This document shows, in pieces, positions 1 to 8,800 of a DNA stretch of 64,000 bases. This DNA comes from Actinomycetes bacterium. GTDB taxonomy: Bacteria > Actinomycetota > Coriobacteriia > Coriobacteriales > Eggerthellaceae. Position numbers and translations under genes: made by a program. Below the pieces are notes generated by a model that saw only the letters and a list, made by a program, of their open reading frames with translations, ran no database searches and was not told the origin of the DNA. Position 1 is the first letter of the stretch; each line of letters begins with the position of its first letter. The stretch spans positions 1 through 64,000 of the forward strand of contig JAEXAI010000020.1 of NCBI GenBank assembly GCA_023394615.1, read 5' to 3'.

Positions 1-98
1 AAATCGTCGACCACCTTGGCGATGGTGACCGCCTCGTTGTAGCAGGGGATAAGGACGGCTACGCTGCCATCGATATCATTCGCGGTGAAATCAGCCAC
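1..98 (-). CDS. Glycosyltransferase family 2, N-terminal fragment
   Basis: Only the first 32 codons are in the window; the gene runs off the left edge. A GTG start at 98 is preceded by an AAGGAG ribosome-binding site (about 103-108 read on the minus strand). The visible protein begins VADFTANDIDGSVAVLIPCY and continues NEAVTIAKVVDDF. The pattern VLIPCYNEAVTIAKVV is the first beta strand and nucleotide-sugar-binding segment of GT-A fold family 2 glycosyltransferases. It probably transfers a sugar to a lipid carrier or surface polymer at the cytoplasmic face. It is divergent from the lectin genes to its right. The family is clear from the motif, but substrate cannot be inferred from 32 residues. 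Confidence 0.75.
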   Translation of the reverse strand, partial: MADFTANDIDGSVAVLIPCYNEAVTIAKVVDD

Positions 99-213
99 GG
101 ATACTCCTTGAATTCAGTGATTGTGCATGCAAGCAGATGTTTCGATACTGCTCTTTTATGTGTGAAATCCTAGAAGGATGCCAAACGTCGGGGCTTTCGC
201 ACCATATACCACG

Positions 214-240
214 AAAAGCCCCACAGCGATGCAGGGGCTT
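214..240 (-). terminator. Terminator-like hairpin on minus strand
   Basis: On the minus strand AAGCCCC (240-234) and GGGGCTT (222-216) form a perfect 7-bp stem with an 11-nt loop, followed by further T residues (TTTT at 217-214). This is the layout of a Rho-independent terminator. No minus-strand gene is recognised to its right, so it may stop antisense transcription from the lectin region. The same GGGGC segments can pair alternatively with 190-199. Confidence 0.4.
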
Positions 241-367
241 AAAGGAAACTTGCAATAATGCAGTTTAACCCATTTGGGGAGGTTGAAGAACGCGGCGTTC
301 AACGACGGCACAATGAATGCAACTCTTAGAACAATGCTGAGTGCCACTATGGCGTGAAATGCTGGGA

Positions 368-376
368 TGTTATAAT
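368..376 (+). promoter_or_regulatory. Extended -10 promoter of the GH25 lectin gene
   Basis: TGTTATAAT is an extended -10 (TGnTATAAT) with a perfect TATAAT hexamer at 371-376. No good -35 is seen, as is usual for extended -10 promoters. Transcription would begin near 383, leaving a leader of about 34 nt before the ATG at 417. Downstream lies GCATATAGGCATACTA (384-399), close to the segment after the -10 of the M6 protease gene at 5790-5811. Confidence 0.6.
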
Positions 377-416
377 CATGTTGCATATAGGCATACTATT
401 TCGATGGGGCGTATTT

Positions 417-3200
417 ATGCATAAGAATCTTACTACAATGCTCTTCGTAGTCTTCTGCGTGTGCTGTCTGGGTATTCTTCCGGGTTCCATGGCTTTTGCG
501 GACGACCTTGGCGTAATTGAACCGACTTCTTCTGTGGTTGCTGCTTCTCAAGATGTCGTTCAGCCCTCCAAAGAGGCTACTGCGGCAATTGCTGATTCGA
601 AATCAAGCGTTCAAGTCGTGAAACCAGCTGCGATTCCGTCATCGACCGATTCCGATAGCTCAGAACTTGCTCAAAAAGTCGAGGTTCCATCAGCAACGGA
701 TGTATCGGAAGCATCGCAGTCAATCAAAGCGGATAGTGGTGCTTCGCAGACTCAAGTTGCGACAGTTCAGGCCGAGGCAGCTCAAGTTGTGTCAACGGAA
801 GAATCGATTCAGACCGCAATAGAAGCCGATTCATCTAAGGTTATAGAAGACGGTTTGTATAATATATCAAGTGCCCTTGATAGCTCGAAATGCATTGAGA
901 TCGGTGGTGGTTCTGCGTCGGATGGTGCGGCAGCTCAAATCTACAGTTCGAATTATTCTCAGGCTCAGCGGTGGCAATTTGTATCAACCAGTGACGGGTT
1001 TTATAAAATCGTCAACGTAAATTCTGGGAAAGTTCTTGATGTGTCGGGGGCTTCAACAGAAAACGGAACACGTGTTCAACAGTATAGTTGGAATGGGACG
1101 AATGCTCAGAAGTGGACGGTCATTTCAAAGGGAGATGGATTATACGGAATAGTTTCTGCTCTGTCTTCTTCATGTGTGCTCGATTTGTCGGGTGCTGGCA
1201 CTCAGAATTGCAATCGCGTGCAATTGTATTCGAATAACGGCACAAAGGCTCAGCTGTGGCGGCTCGCGCAAATCACGCGATTAATCGATGACGGCATGTA
1301 CACTATTTCATCGGTTGGGTCGGGGAAGGTTCTCGACGTATCCGGTGGATCTATCGATAATGGTGCTAATGTTCAACAGTACTCGCCCAACGCTACTCTT
1401 GCGCAGACCATTCAGCTTACTTGGAATAGCTCAAACGGATACTATACAATGCTGAGCGCTGTGTCGGGAAAAGCAATCGATGTGGCCGCTGCTCAAGACG
1501 CCAACGGTGCTAATGTTCAACAGTACTCCTCGAATTCAACGAGTGCGCAAAAGTGGGCGGCTGTTGTGAACGCCGACGGTACCTATACTTTCCTTTCTGC
1601 TGTTGGTGGGAAGGCGATTGACGTTGCCGGTGGTTCCAAGGCAAGCGGTGCTAACGTTCAGGTATATGAATCGAACGGCACCAATGCTCAGAAATGGGTT
1701 CTGGCACCTGTTAAGACATGGATTTCTGACGGTGTCTATCAAATAGTCGATTCCAACAATCATGAGAACGCTCTATCGGTGAGGTCTGCTTCTGAAGATG
1801 ATGCTGCTAAGTTGCAGACATCCGGCAGGTCAACAACGGCTTGGTCGCAAAAGTGGCTGTTTCAAAACGACGGAACTGGCTACTATGCCATTTACAATTT
1901 GAATTCTGGAAAAGCTATTGAAGTATCTGGTGGCTCGTCGGGAGTCTGCAACGGAAGTTTGCTGCAGCAGTCTGCTTCGGATTTGGTAGATTCCCAGCTG
2001 TGGCTTCCTTTCTTAACCAGTGATGGTATAATGTTTCGCTCGAAGCTCTCGAATAATTATGTAATCGACATCAAAAACGGAGCAACAGCGGCTTCGGCTG
2101 TCGTGCAGTTGTATAAGGCGAATTACTCGATTGCGCAAAAGTTTCTCTTGAAGAGCACCAATGCTATCACCGACGGAGCTATTGCTTATGTGAGGAATCT
2201 TGACAGCGATACGATGCTTGATGTGGCTGGTGCTTCCACTTCCAATCATGCTGTCGTGCAGCTTTACCCGTCGAACGGGACTGCTGCTCAGAGGTTCAAG
2301 GTGGTGTCCATCGGGTCGGGGCAGTATCGTCTGATGAATGTGAACTCCGCTAAATATCTTGATATTGACACGAAAACCAATACGACCATACAGCAGTTTT
2401 CTTTAACAAGTGGCGAGAGTATGAAGTGGATTATTGCTTTTGATGTCAACACAAAATCTTTCACGCTTCGAAACGTTAATACGGGGGCCTACTTAAGTTC
2501 TGTGAATGGAACGTTGGGGCTTGCCTCATTAGCAAGCACTGATAGCCAGCGTTTTCGCTTTAATGATGCTGCCATCAGCCTACGTGGATTTGACATGGCC
2601 AGTTACCAGGATGGCATAGACTTGGCATCTGTTCCAAGTGATTTTGTTATCGTTAAAGCAACGCAAGGAAATTGGTATACATTCGATAATTACGCGCACT
2701 ATGCCAATAGTGCTTTGGGTCTAAGCAAGCTGCTTGGTCTGTATCATTATGCGGAAGGTGTTCGCAGTGCGGTAGAGGAAGCCAAATACTTCGTTAACAG
2801 GATTTCGGGGTATGTGGGCAATGCTCTTCTTGTGCTTGATTGGGAGGGCGATGCCATCAGCAAGGGCGTATCGTATGCGAAAACCTGGCTTGATACCGTT
2901 CATTCACTTACTGGTGTTAGGCCGCTCATATACATGAGCAATTCGGTGGTCAATTCATATGATTGGTCGTCCGTAGCGCAATCATATGGTCTCTGGAATG
3001 CGGGCTATTATGCCGGTTACGATTCCATGGGTTATCAGGATTACCCGCCGATATATGGAGATCTGGGCGCATGGGGCGGGTGTACCATGTACCAATACAC
3101 TTCTAGCGGTCGATTAGATAACTATAGCGGCAATCTTGATTTGGATATATTTTACGGTGATGCTTCGATGTGGCAATGGTTGGCGGGCCATTCGGCTTAA
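417..3200 (+). CDS. Secreted GH25 muramidase with four ricin trefoils
   Basis: 927 aa. The ATG at 417 is preferred over upstream starts because an extended -10 promoter sits at 368-376 and because the product then opens with a signal peptide (MHKNLTTMLFVVF..., cleavage likely after AFA). A Ser/Ala/Val-rich linker (about 30-140) leads to twelve ricin B units of about 47 aa, each with a G/S-K-hydrophobic-DVSG core and a QxW-type end (AQKW, AQRF, AQLW). Units group in threes, each trefoil beginning with an (I/L)xDG turn, giving four beta-trefoils. Residues about 720-920 are a glycosyl hydrolase 25 domain starting RGFDMASYQ; the catalytic DxE is D808/E810 in LVLDWEGD. The family cleaves the MurNAc-GlcNAc bond of peptidoglycan. 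There is no LPxTG signal, so the trefoils probably do the anchoring. Confidence 0.9.
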   Translation: MHKNLTTMLFVVFCVCCLGILPGSMAFADDLGVIEPTSSVVAASQDVVQPSKEATAAIADSKSSVQVVKPAAIPSSTDSDSSELAQKVEVPSATDVSEASQSIKADSGASQTQVATVQAEAAQVVSTEESIQTAIEADSSKVIEDGLYNISSALDSSKCIEIGGGSASDGAAAQIYSSNYSQAQRWQFVSTSDGFYKIVNVNSGKVLDVSGASTENGTRVQQYSWNGTNAQKWTVISKGDGLYGIVSALSSSCVLDLSGAGTQNCNRVQLYSNNGTKAQLWRLAQITRLIDDGMYTISSVGSGKVLDVSGGSIDNGANVQQYSPNATLAQTIQLTWNSSNGYYTMLSAVSGKAIDVAAAQDANGANVQQYSSNSTSAQKWAAVVNADGTYTFLSAVGGKAIDVAGGSKASGANVQVYESNGTNAQKWVLAPVKTWISDGVYQIVDSNNHENALSVRSASEDDAAKLQTSGRSTTAWSQKWLFQNDGTGYYAIYNLNSGKAIEVSGGSSGVCNGSLLQQSASDLVDSQLWLPFLTSDGIMFRSKLSNNYVIDIKNGATAASAVVQLYKANYSIAQKFLLKSTNAITDGAIAYVRNLDSDTMLDVAGASTSNHAVVQLYPSNGTAAQRFKVVSIGSGQYRLMNVNSAKYLDIDTKTNTTIQQFSLTSGESMKWIIAFDVNTKSFTLRNVNTGAYLSSVNGTLGLASLASTDSQRFRFNDAAISLRGFDMASYQDGIDLASVPSDFVIVKATQGNWYTFDNYAHYANSALGLSKLLGLYHYAEGVRSAVEEAKYFVNRISGYVGNALLVLDWEGDAISKGVSYAKTWLDTVHSLTGVRPLIYMSNSVVNSYDWSSVAQSYGLWNAGYYAGYDSMGYQDYPPIYGDLGAWGGCTMYQYTSSGRLDNYSGNLDLDIFYGDASMWQWLAGHSA

Positions 3201-3321
3201 TCGATCATTGAAACCGGTCATCGGCTTGGGCTCTGTCTCATTAGCATTTTCGACAATTACTATCGTTTACGCGCTGGGGAAGTTGAATACGAGGTTCACT
3301 CTCGCATTTGCTCGAGAAAAG

Positions 3322-3355
3322 ATACCATGAACTTTTCACGGAAAGGTTATGGTAT
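3322..3355 (+). promoter_or_regulatory. Hairpin burying the RBS of the NlpC/P60 gene
   Basis: ATACCAT (3322-3328) pairs with ATGGTAT (3349-3355), and AACTTTTC (3330-3337) pairs with GAAAGGTT (3341-3348), one G-U pair included. Together they make a 15-bp stem with a one-base bulge and a 3-nt loop (ACG). The GAAAGG Shine-Dalgarno segment lies inside the stem, and the stem ends on the base before the ATG at 3356. In mRNA this would block initiation unless opened. Confidence 0.55.
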
Positions 3356-5146
3356 ATGGCAACGACCAAAATCAAATCTGCATTACTGTTTCTTGTATTC
3401 TGCATGGTGGTTCTATCGTCGGGCTTGGCTTATGCAGGTACTGACAATCTAGATGCGCAGGCAAGTCAAAACCTGCAAGGTTCAGAAAACGTTGAGGCAT
3501 CAATCCGAGAAGATACTACCTTAACCGCTTTGGAAGGGGTCGTTGGGGAGGTCGTCGCAACGGTGGATAGCGCGGTGACCGTTACTAAAGATGCGGCAAC
3601 TTCAGAGGAATCAGAATCCATCAATCAGATTGAGAAGCCGAAGCTAGATACTGCAGCCTCAGGGAATTCTGCTATTTCGCCTGATGCCGCAATGAGGGAT
3701 GGCGAGGCAAATAATGAGGATGCATCGTCGGGTGATACTTTGTCGTTTGTGCCTTCAGGCACACAGGGAAGTAACGATTTTATAATCGAGCAAACTCAGT
3801 TGCTTAAAGAAAATGAGGTTTATTTAATAGAGTCCAAGCTTGATACCGATAGAGCATTAGATGTGAGTGGCGGCAGTAATTCGGACAGTGCCAATATTCA
3901 AATCTATGAAGGTAATTCTACTCTTGCCCAGTATTTCAGAGTTGCATGGCTGGGTAGTGGTTGGTACAACTTCACCAATTTGAATTCTGGAAAGTATCTT
4001 GATGCGGCAGGTGCTGGGACGGCATCAGGAACGAATGTGCAACAGTACACCGGAAATGGGACCAATGCCCAAAAATGGGGCTTGGTAAGCTTGGGTGACG
4101 GGTTCTACCAACTTGTGCCCTACGGTTCTCAGAGCACACGATTGGATATCTCTGGTGGGTCAACCGCTAATGGTGCAAACGTGCAAATTTGGGAATCCAA
4201 TGTCACGAACGCCCAGGCGTTCAAAATTGAGAAGAATCAGGCTTTATCGGATGCCTATGCAATTTTAAAAAAGGATGGATACGTGGTTTTAACGGATGAC
4301 TATTACTCGATTTTCTCAAAACTTGACGACAGTATGTGTCTGGATGTCTCAGCGGCTTCTAAAGACAGCAGTGCAAATATTGATCTGTATGAGTCGAACG
4401 CGACCGATGCTCAGAAGTACGTTATCTCATATGACCAAGAAACGAAGACGTATACAATCATGAATCTAGCCTCCGGGAAATATCTTGATGTTGCAGGTGC
4501 GAGTACTGTGAATGGTTCAAATGTATGGCAGTACGAAGGCAATGGCACATTGGCGCAAAGATGGCTTGCTTCAGCAGCGAAGGGTTGCTATTCATTCTCC
4601 TCGGCTTGCAATGGGTTGTTCCTCGATGTTTCAGGAGCAAGCACTTTGGGTGGAAACAATCTTCAGGTCTGGCGGGGTAACGGTTCTGTTGCTCAGATGT
4701 TTAACCTGCTAGATAAAGATTGGTACTTCTATTCTGGTGCCTCAAATGCCGCGATGGCAATGATTGAGACTGCAGAGCGCTTCCAAGGTTGGGAGTATGT
4801 ATGGGGCGGTCGTAGCCCTTCCGTTGGTTTTGACTGTGCGGGCTTAGTAGAGTATTGCGCGAACACCGTATATGGTATGGGAATCGATACGATGCATACT
4901 AATGCATCGTCGCTTTTTTACAGTTTCTGCAATCAGATTTCAGCGGCTGAGGCTGTAGCCGGTGATATTTGCTTCTTCCGTGGCACGTACGGCAATGATG
5001 TGGATTACATCAGCCATGTGGTTATCTATTGCGGCCAGGGAATTTGCTATGGTGCCGGTGATTCGATCGGCTATATGCATGTCGCTGATATCACGAATAT
5101 CTATGGGCGAGTGGCAGATGTGATTTATGCTCGGCTCCGGGTATAA
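3356..5146 (+). CDS. Secreted NlpC/P60 peptidase with two ricin trefoils
   Basis: 596 aa. Start placed at the ATG at 3356 (GAAAGG at 3341-3346), which gives a clean signal peptide (MATTKIKSALLFLVF..., cleavage near AYA). Residues about 30-155 are a low-complexity acidic/Ser-Thr linker. Six ricin units (about 160-460) form two trefoils with the same QxW and LDVSG signatures as the neighbouring muramidase. The C-terminal 130 residues are an NlpC/P60 cysteine peptidase: nucleophile C494 in GFDCAGLV, base H554 in SHVVIYCG. The family cuts gamma-D-Glu-(meso-Dap/Lys) or related peptide bonds in wall stem peptides. It lies 155 nt behind the GH25 gene on the same strand. Its RBS is sequestered in a hairpin (3322-3355). 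Substrate bond is inferred from family only. Confidence 0.88.
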   Translation: MATTKIKSALLFLVFCMVVLSSGLAYAGTDNLDAQASQNLQGSENVEASIREDTTLTALEGVVGEVVATVDSAVTVTKDAATSEESESINQIEKPKLDTAASGNSAISPDAAMRDGEANNEDASSGDTLSFVPSGTQGSNDFIIEQTQLLKENEVYLIESKLDTDRALDVSGGSNSDSANIQIYEGNSTLAQYFRVAWLGSGWYNFTNLNSGKYLDAAGAGTASGTNVQQYTGNGTNAQKWGLVSLGDGFYQLVPYGSQSTRLDISGGSTANGANVQIWESNVTNAQAFKIEKNQALSDAYAILKKDGYVVLTDDYYSIFSKLDDSMCLDVSAASKDSSANIDLYESNATDAQKYVISYDQETKTYTIMNLASGKYLDVAGASTVNGSNVWQYEGNGTLAQRWLASAAKGCYSFSSACNGLFLDVSGASTLGGNNLQVWRGNGSVAQMFNLLDKDWYFYSGASNAAMAMIETAERFQGWEYVWGGRSPSVGFDCAGLVEYCANTVYGMGIDTMHTNASSLFYSFCNQISAAEAVAGDICFFRGTYGNDVDYISHVVIYCGQGICYGAGDSIGYMHVADITNIYGRVADVIYARLRV

Positions 5147-5186
5147 ATAGGATTCCGAATGGAGCGGTGCGCCGGAAAGGTTGCTT

Positions 5187-5684
5187 GTGCAAAGCATTCT
5201 TTCAAGTGAAGAACGGGTAGTCGAGTTTGGGCAGCAGCTCACGGCACTCAGCCATGCGGTTTCATCTGCTTCTCTGAGAAGTGAGGGATTCGAGCAAGTC
5301 AGTTTGCTTGACCTTGCGGTGTTCGATAGACAAGTTATGTCAGGCATTGTGCAGTTGATTGGCACCTTATGCGGTTGGGAACTTGAAGCTTCGTTGACCG
5401 GTGATTTTCCCAACGGTGTTTATTATATGAATGGAAGCAGATTGTCGAAGCCTTTCTTTCTGAATTTTGCAAGAGTACGAGGTATGTACATATTTTCAGA
5501 TAGACAATCTTTTTGGTCTTTCGTCGAGGCTGCGCGTTCTGGAAGAAAAGAAACATCATTGAGGGAAAAAGCTCAAGACTCTATTGAGATAGTGCAAAAG
5601 TCATTGAAATGCTTGGGCTTGATGCCGCATTGGCCGTACCGAATCTCAGTAAACAAAGAACCCTTCTGCTTGGGAATGGCTTGA
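5187..5684 (+). CDS. Hypothetical protein between lectin genes
   Basis: 165 aa, not recognised. The GTG at 5187 is chosen over TTG at 5181 because GGAAAGG at 5174-5180 then has a 6-nt spacing. There is no signal peptide or membrane segment, unlike both neighbours. The protein is mixed alpha/beta-looking, with aromatic patches around FPNGVYYMNG and YIFSDRQSFWSF, and a C-terminal end KEPFCLGMA. It starts 40 nt after the NlpC/P60 gene, so it may be co-transcribed. After its stop, reading continues in another frame to 5803 with plausible composition, so it could be the 5' part of a frameshifted longer gene. Treat the reality of the gene as probable and the function as unknown. Confidence 0.45.
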   Translation: MQSILSSEERVVEFGQQLTALSHAVSSASLRSEGFEQVSLLDLAVFDRQVMSGIVQLIGTLCGWELEASLTGDFPNGVYYMNGSRLSKPFFLNFARVRGMYIFSDRQSFWSFVEAARSGRKETSLREKAQDSIEIVQKSLKCLGLMPHWPYRISVNKEPFCLGMA

Positions 5685-5785
5685 GCCGATCAATTAACTC
5701 AACAATACAGCTCAGTTCGGGGTATTGGTCTCGTAAGTACTGTGGGATGAAATCACTCCCTGCTGGACATATCCCAATGAAAATA

Positions 5786-5806
5786 ATGCTATCATGCATA
5801 TAGCAT
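5786..5806 (+). promoter_or_regulatory. Extended -10 promoter inside a perfect dyad
   Basis: ATGCTAT (5786-5792) and ATAGCAT (5800-5806) are perfect inverted 7-mers around the spacer CATGCAT. The left part contains an extended -10, TG-C-TATCAT (5787-5795). A protein bound to the dyad would cover the -10 region, so this reads as promoter plus operator for the M6 protease gene at 5866. The run CATATAG-CATA-ACTA after the -10 resembles the leader of the first lectin gene (386-399). Confidence 0.5.
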
Positions 5807-5865
5807 AACTAGCTTCCAATAGCAGCTTGTAATATGGGGTGGGCAATACATCGGGGGTGCTCTGA

Positions 5866-8800
5866 ATGCAGACACGACGTTATGATAATCGGCTTGTTCT
5901 GTTTTTCTGTGCGTTCGTTTTATTTGCGTTCTTATTTGCTGGACAACCAGCTACTTCTTTGGCAAACGACTTGAGTGGTGAAGATGCATCCAGTGAGTCT
6001 TTAGCTGTTGCGTCGCAGCGCTACCAAGCATTTTCTGATTCTTCCCAGACGAATCAGGGAAACCTCGTTATCTTCGTTAAGTTTTCAGGCGATAATTCCA
6101 CAGTCTTAAATGATTCTTATTGCTACAGCGATGGGGATAAACTATCTATCTCGAATTATTCGTATGTGAAAGGCTATTTCAACACCAACGGGGATGGTGC
6201 CAATTACAACAAGCTGTCGCTGCAGGCGTATCTGAAACTAGCTTCAGGGGGAAAGTACAACGTCACAAGCGTCTTTCCTCAAGAAAGTGCGAATCGCTCG
6301 ATTTCCACATCGGGTGATGTGAGTTTCGAAGCACAACAAATGAACTACATTACACTCGATCATGCGCAAACGTATTATGCGTCACTAGGTGATGAAGCTC
6401 TTGTTTCGGACGTGCTAAAAAAACTCGGCGAATCGTATCCGAGCATTGACGGAGCGAGCATCGACCAAGATTCTAACGGCGATATCGATGACGTGACGTT
6501 TGTGTTCCAGTTAAGCGGTGAACCTTCAGGGCAAAGCGATGTGTTCTGGCCTCATATGTCATCAAGCAAGCAAATGAGTGATTCGTATAGCTTATCGGGC
6601 AAGTTGTTGGCTACGTATAATTTCCTCTATACGCTCAGTGATCCGAGCGCTTACGACGAGGCGAATTCAACTTATACGGTTATATCCATGGGAATGAATC
6701 CGGGTGTTGTCGTGCACGAGTATTTGCATACGCTTGGCCTAGGGGATTACTATGACAAGAGCAATTACGGCATAGTCGCCCCATGGGACATCATGGGAAA
6801 CAATAGTTATTACCAGTTCATGCTTGCCAACACGCGCGAGCTTCTTGGGTGGACGACCATTCCAAGCATCGAAGCAACTGCTACTTCGGAAAAGCAGAAC
6901 GCCGACGGTTCGACGACGTATACTTGTACGCTCCAAGATGTCGATTCTGCTTCTGAACGGCAGGCCGTCCAGGTAACAACTGCTCTCAATGAAAATGAGC
7001 GTTTCGTGTTCGAGTATCGCAAGACGAATCCGTATCAAGCCCCTGATTTGCCAGATAGCGATCCCCACCTTTTGAACTCTGGTCTTATCGTTTATCGTGT
7101 GAACGATTCCGTGGCAAGCAAATCGAACTTTTATGGTGCGCCGTACTATGTTTATCTGTTTCGACCCGGGGATACGAGCGCAAACTCAGGCGCGGGGGAT
7201 ACCTACGAATCTATGTTGGAAACTGCCGATTATATTGACTCGACGGTGGATGGTCCCACCTATGACTACGGTACTCGGAGTGTTTTCGGCTCATCTGATA
7301 TGAACGCCACCGTGGAATCATCCTATGATGCTTCCGGTGGTGGTACGATATATTATTCGGATGGTTCCAACAGCGGCATTACTGTTAAAGTGACCGGGCA
7401 AACCGGAAATAAACCAGGTGAAACGAACGCTTCTTCGGGTTCGATTACTTTTGAACTGACGGTTCCCGATTATGCAGATGCGGGTTATTGGGATACGGTC
7501 GGCACGCTCGCCCCAACTGATTCCGCCAGCGATACGTCTCTTGTTTCCGATTCATCTGGTTCGTTGTATCAGCTATACGATAACAGTGATACGGAGTCTC
7601 TCTATGTGCGCAAATGGGACGGATCGTCTTGGATCGTTTTGGGTACAGTAGCTTCTGGGTCGATCGGCCATCCACAGCTTTCAGTGGTTGACGACGTGCT
7701 TTATTGCGTGTATGCGAGTTATGGTTCTGCTTCGGGCAACGCCGTTGTCTGCAAAAAGTGGACGGGGTCGGCTTGGGCTGATGTTGGTTCCATATCGACC
7801 GGCGCTTCGTATTCGAACGTTCCCACCGCAGCAGCTGTTGGCGCTTCTCTTTACGTTCTGGTTGATGAGGATAATGCCAACCTGCAAGTTTACAAGCTTG
7901 CAAGAGGGTCTTTCTCGAAAATGGGTTCGACATTGCCCGTATCGTATGCGCTTTCTCCGCAGATTTCTTCCATGAATGGCATGCCTTGCGTTGTCGTGGG
8001 CGACTACGGCACCAAGGGCGAGAAGACGGTTGGTGAACAGGTATTCGCATTCGATGGCACGTCGTGGTTGCAAGTGTATTCCGAAGGAAGCGGTGTCGCG
8101 CATACTATTGCGGCGACAAGCACGGGAGGCGCTGTCATAACGCTTTCATCTGATCCCAATAATAAGACAATGCCGCTTGTAAAAGTAATCCAGCCATCTG
8201 GCCAGATGGCTTCGTATAGTTTCAATAGCGTGGGCTCGTCGATCAATGCAAGCTCTATATTTGTACAGGGCGACTACGTATATGCTTCAGTCCTGATTGG
8301 GGATGGTTCCGCTTCCATGTGGTATGCGCCATTGAACGACCTTTCGACATGGACCCAGCTTGGCAAATCGGCCAGAAGCGACGCATCGGATATATCCTCT
8401 GCTTCGGATGGACGTTCTGCGTTCATTGGAATGACGACGACGTCGAGCGCGAATAATGCGACCGTTGTCTCGCATAATCTTGTCTCCGGTTCATCGGCAA
8501 GCATGTATTCGATTGCCGCTTCTTCAGGGGTGGGAGGAAGCATTTCGCCCGCTGGAACGGTCATGGTTTCGTTCGGCTCCTCTCAATCCTACTCAATCGT
8601 TGCTTCTGAAGGGTATGGGATTGTAGACGTGCTCGTCGATGGAAAGAGCGTCGGGCCTGTTAGTAGCTATACTTTTGCTTCCGTAGACGCGAATCACACC
8701 ATAGCGGCTTCGTTCAATCGCTTGGTATCGGAAACTCCTCTTTCTTCTGTTTCCATCGCGGCGGTGGGGGTGCAGGCGTATACGGGACGTGCGATTGAGC

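Larger units (their letters stand above)
99..416. other. Divergent intergenic region
   Basis: About 320 bases without a convincing gene between two divergent genes. It holds three mutually exclusive stem segments (190-199, 212-222, 234-240), a minus-strand terminator-like hairpin at 214-240, and the extended -10 promoter of the first lectin gene at 368-376. A hydrophobic minus-strand reading frame at 156-386 was considered and not accepted. Confidence 0.6.

Noticed and set aside
156..386. Hydrophobic 76-aa reading frame on the minus strand
   Set aside because: Its start lies inside the lectin promoter, it has no RBS, and a minus-strand terminator-like hairpin cuts through it. At most a relic.
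5609..5803. 64-aa frame overlapping the end of the hypothetical gene
   Set aside because: No own RBS and a start inside another gene; kept only as a possible frameshifted continuation.
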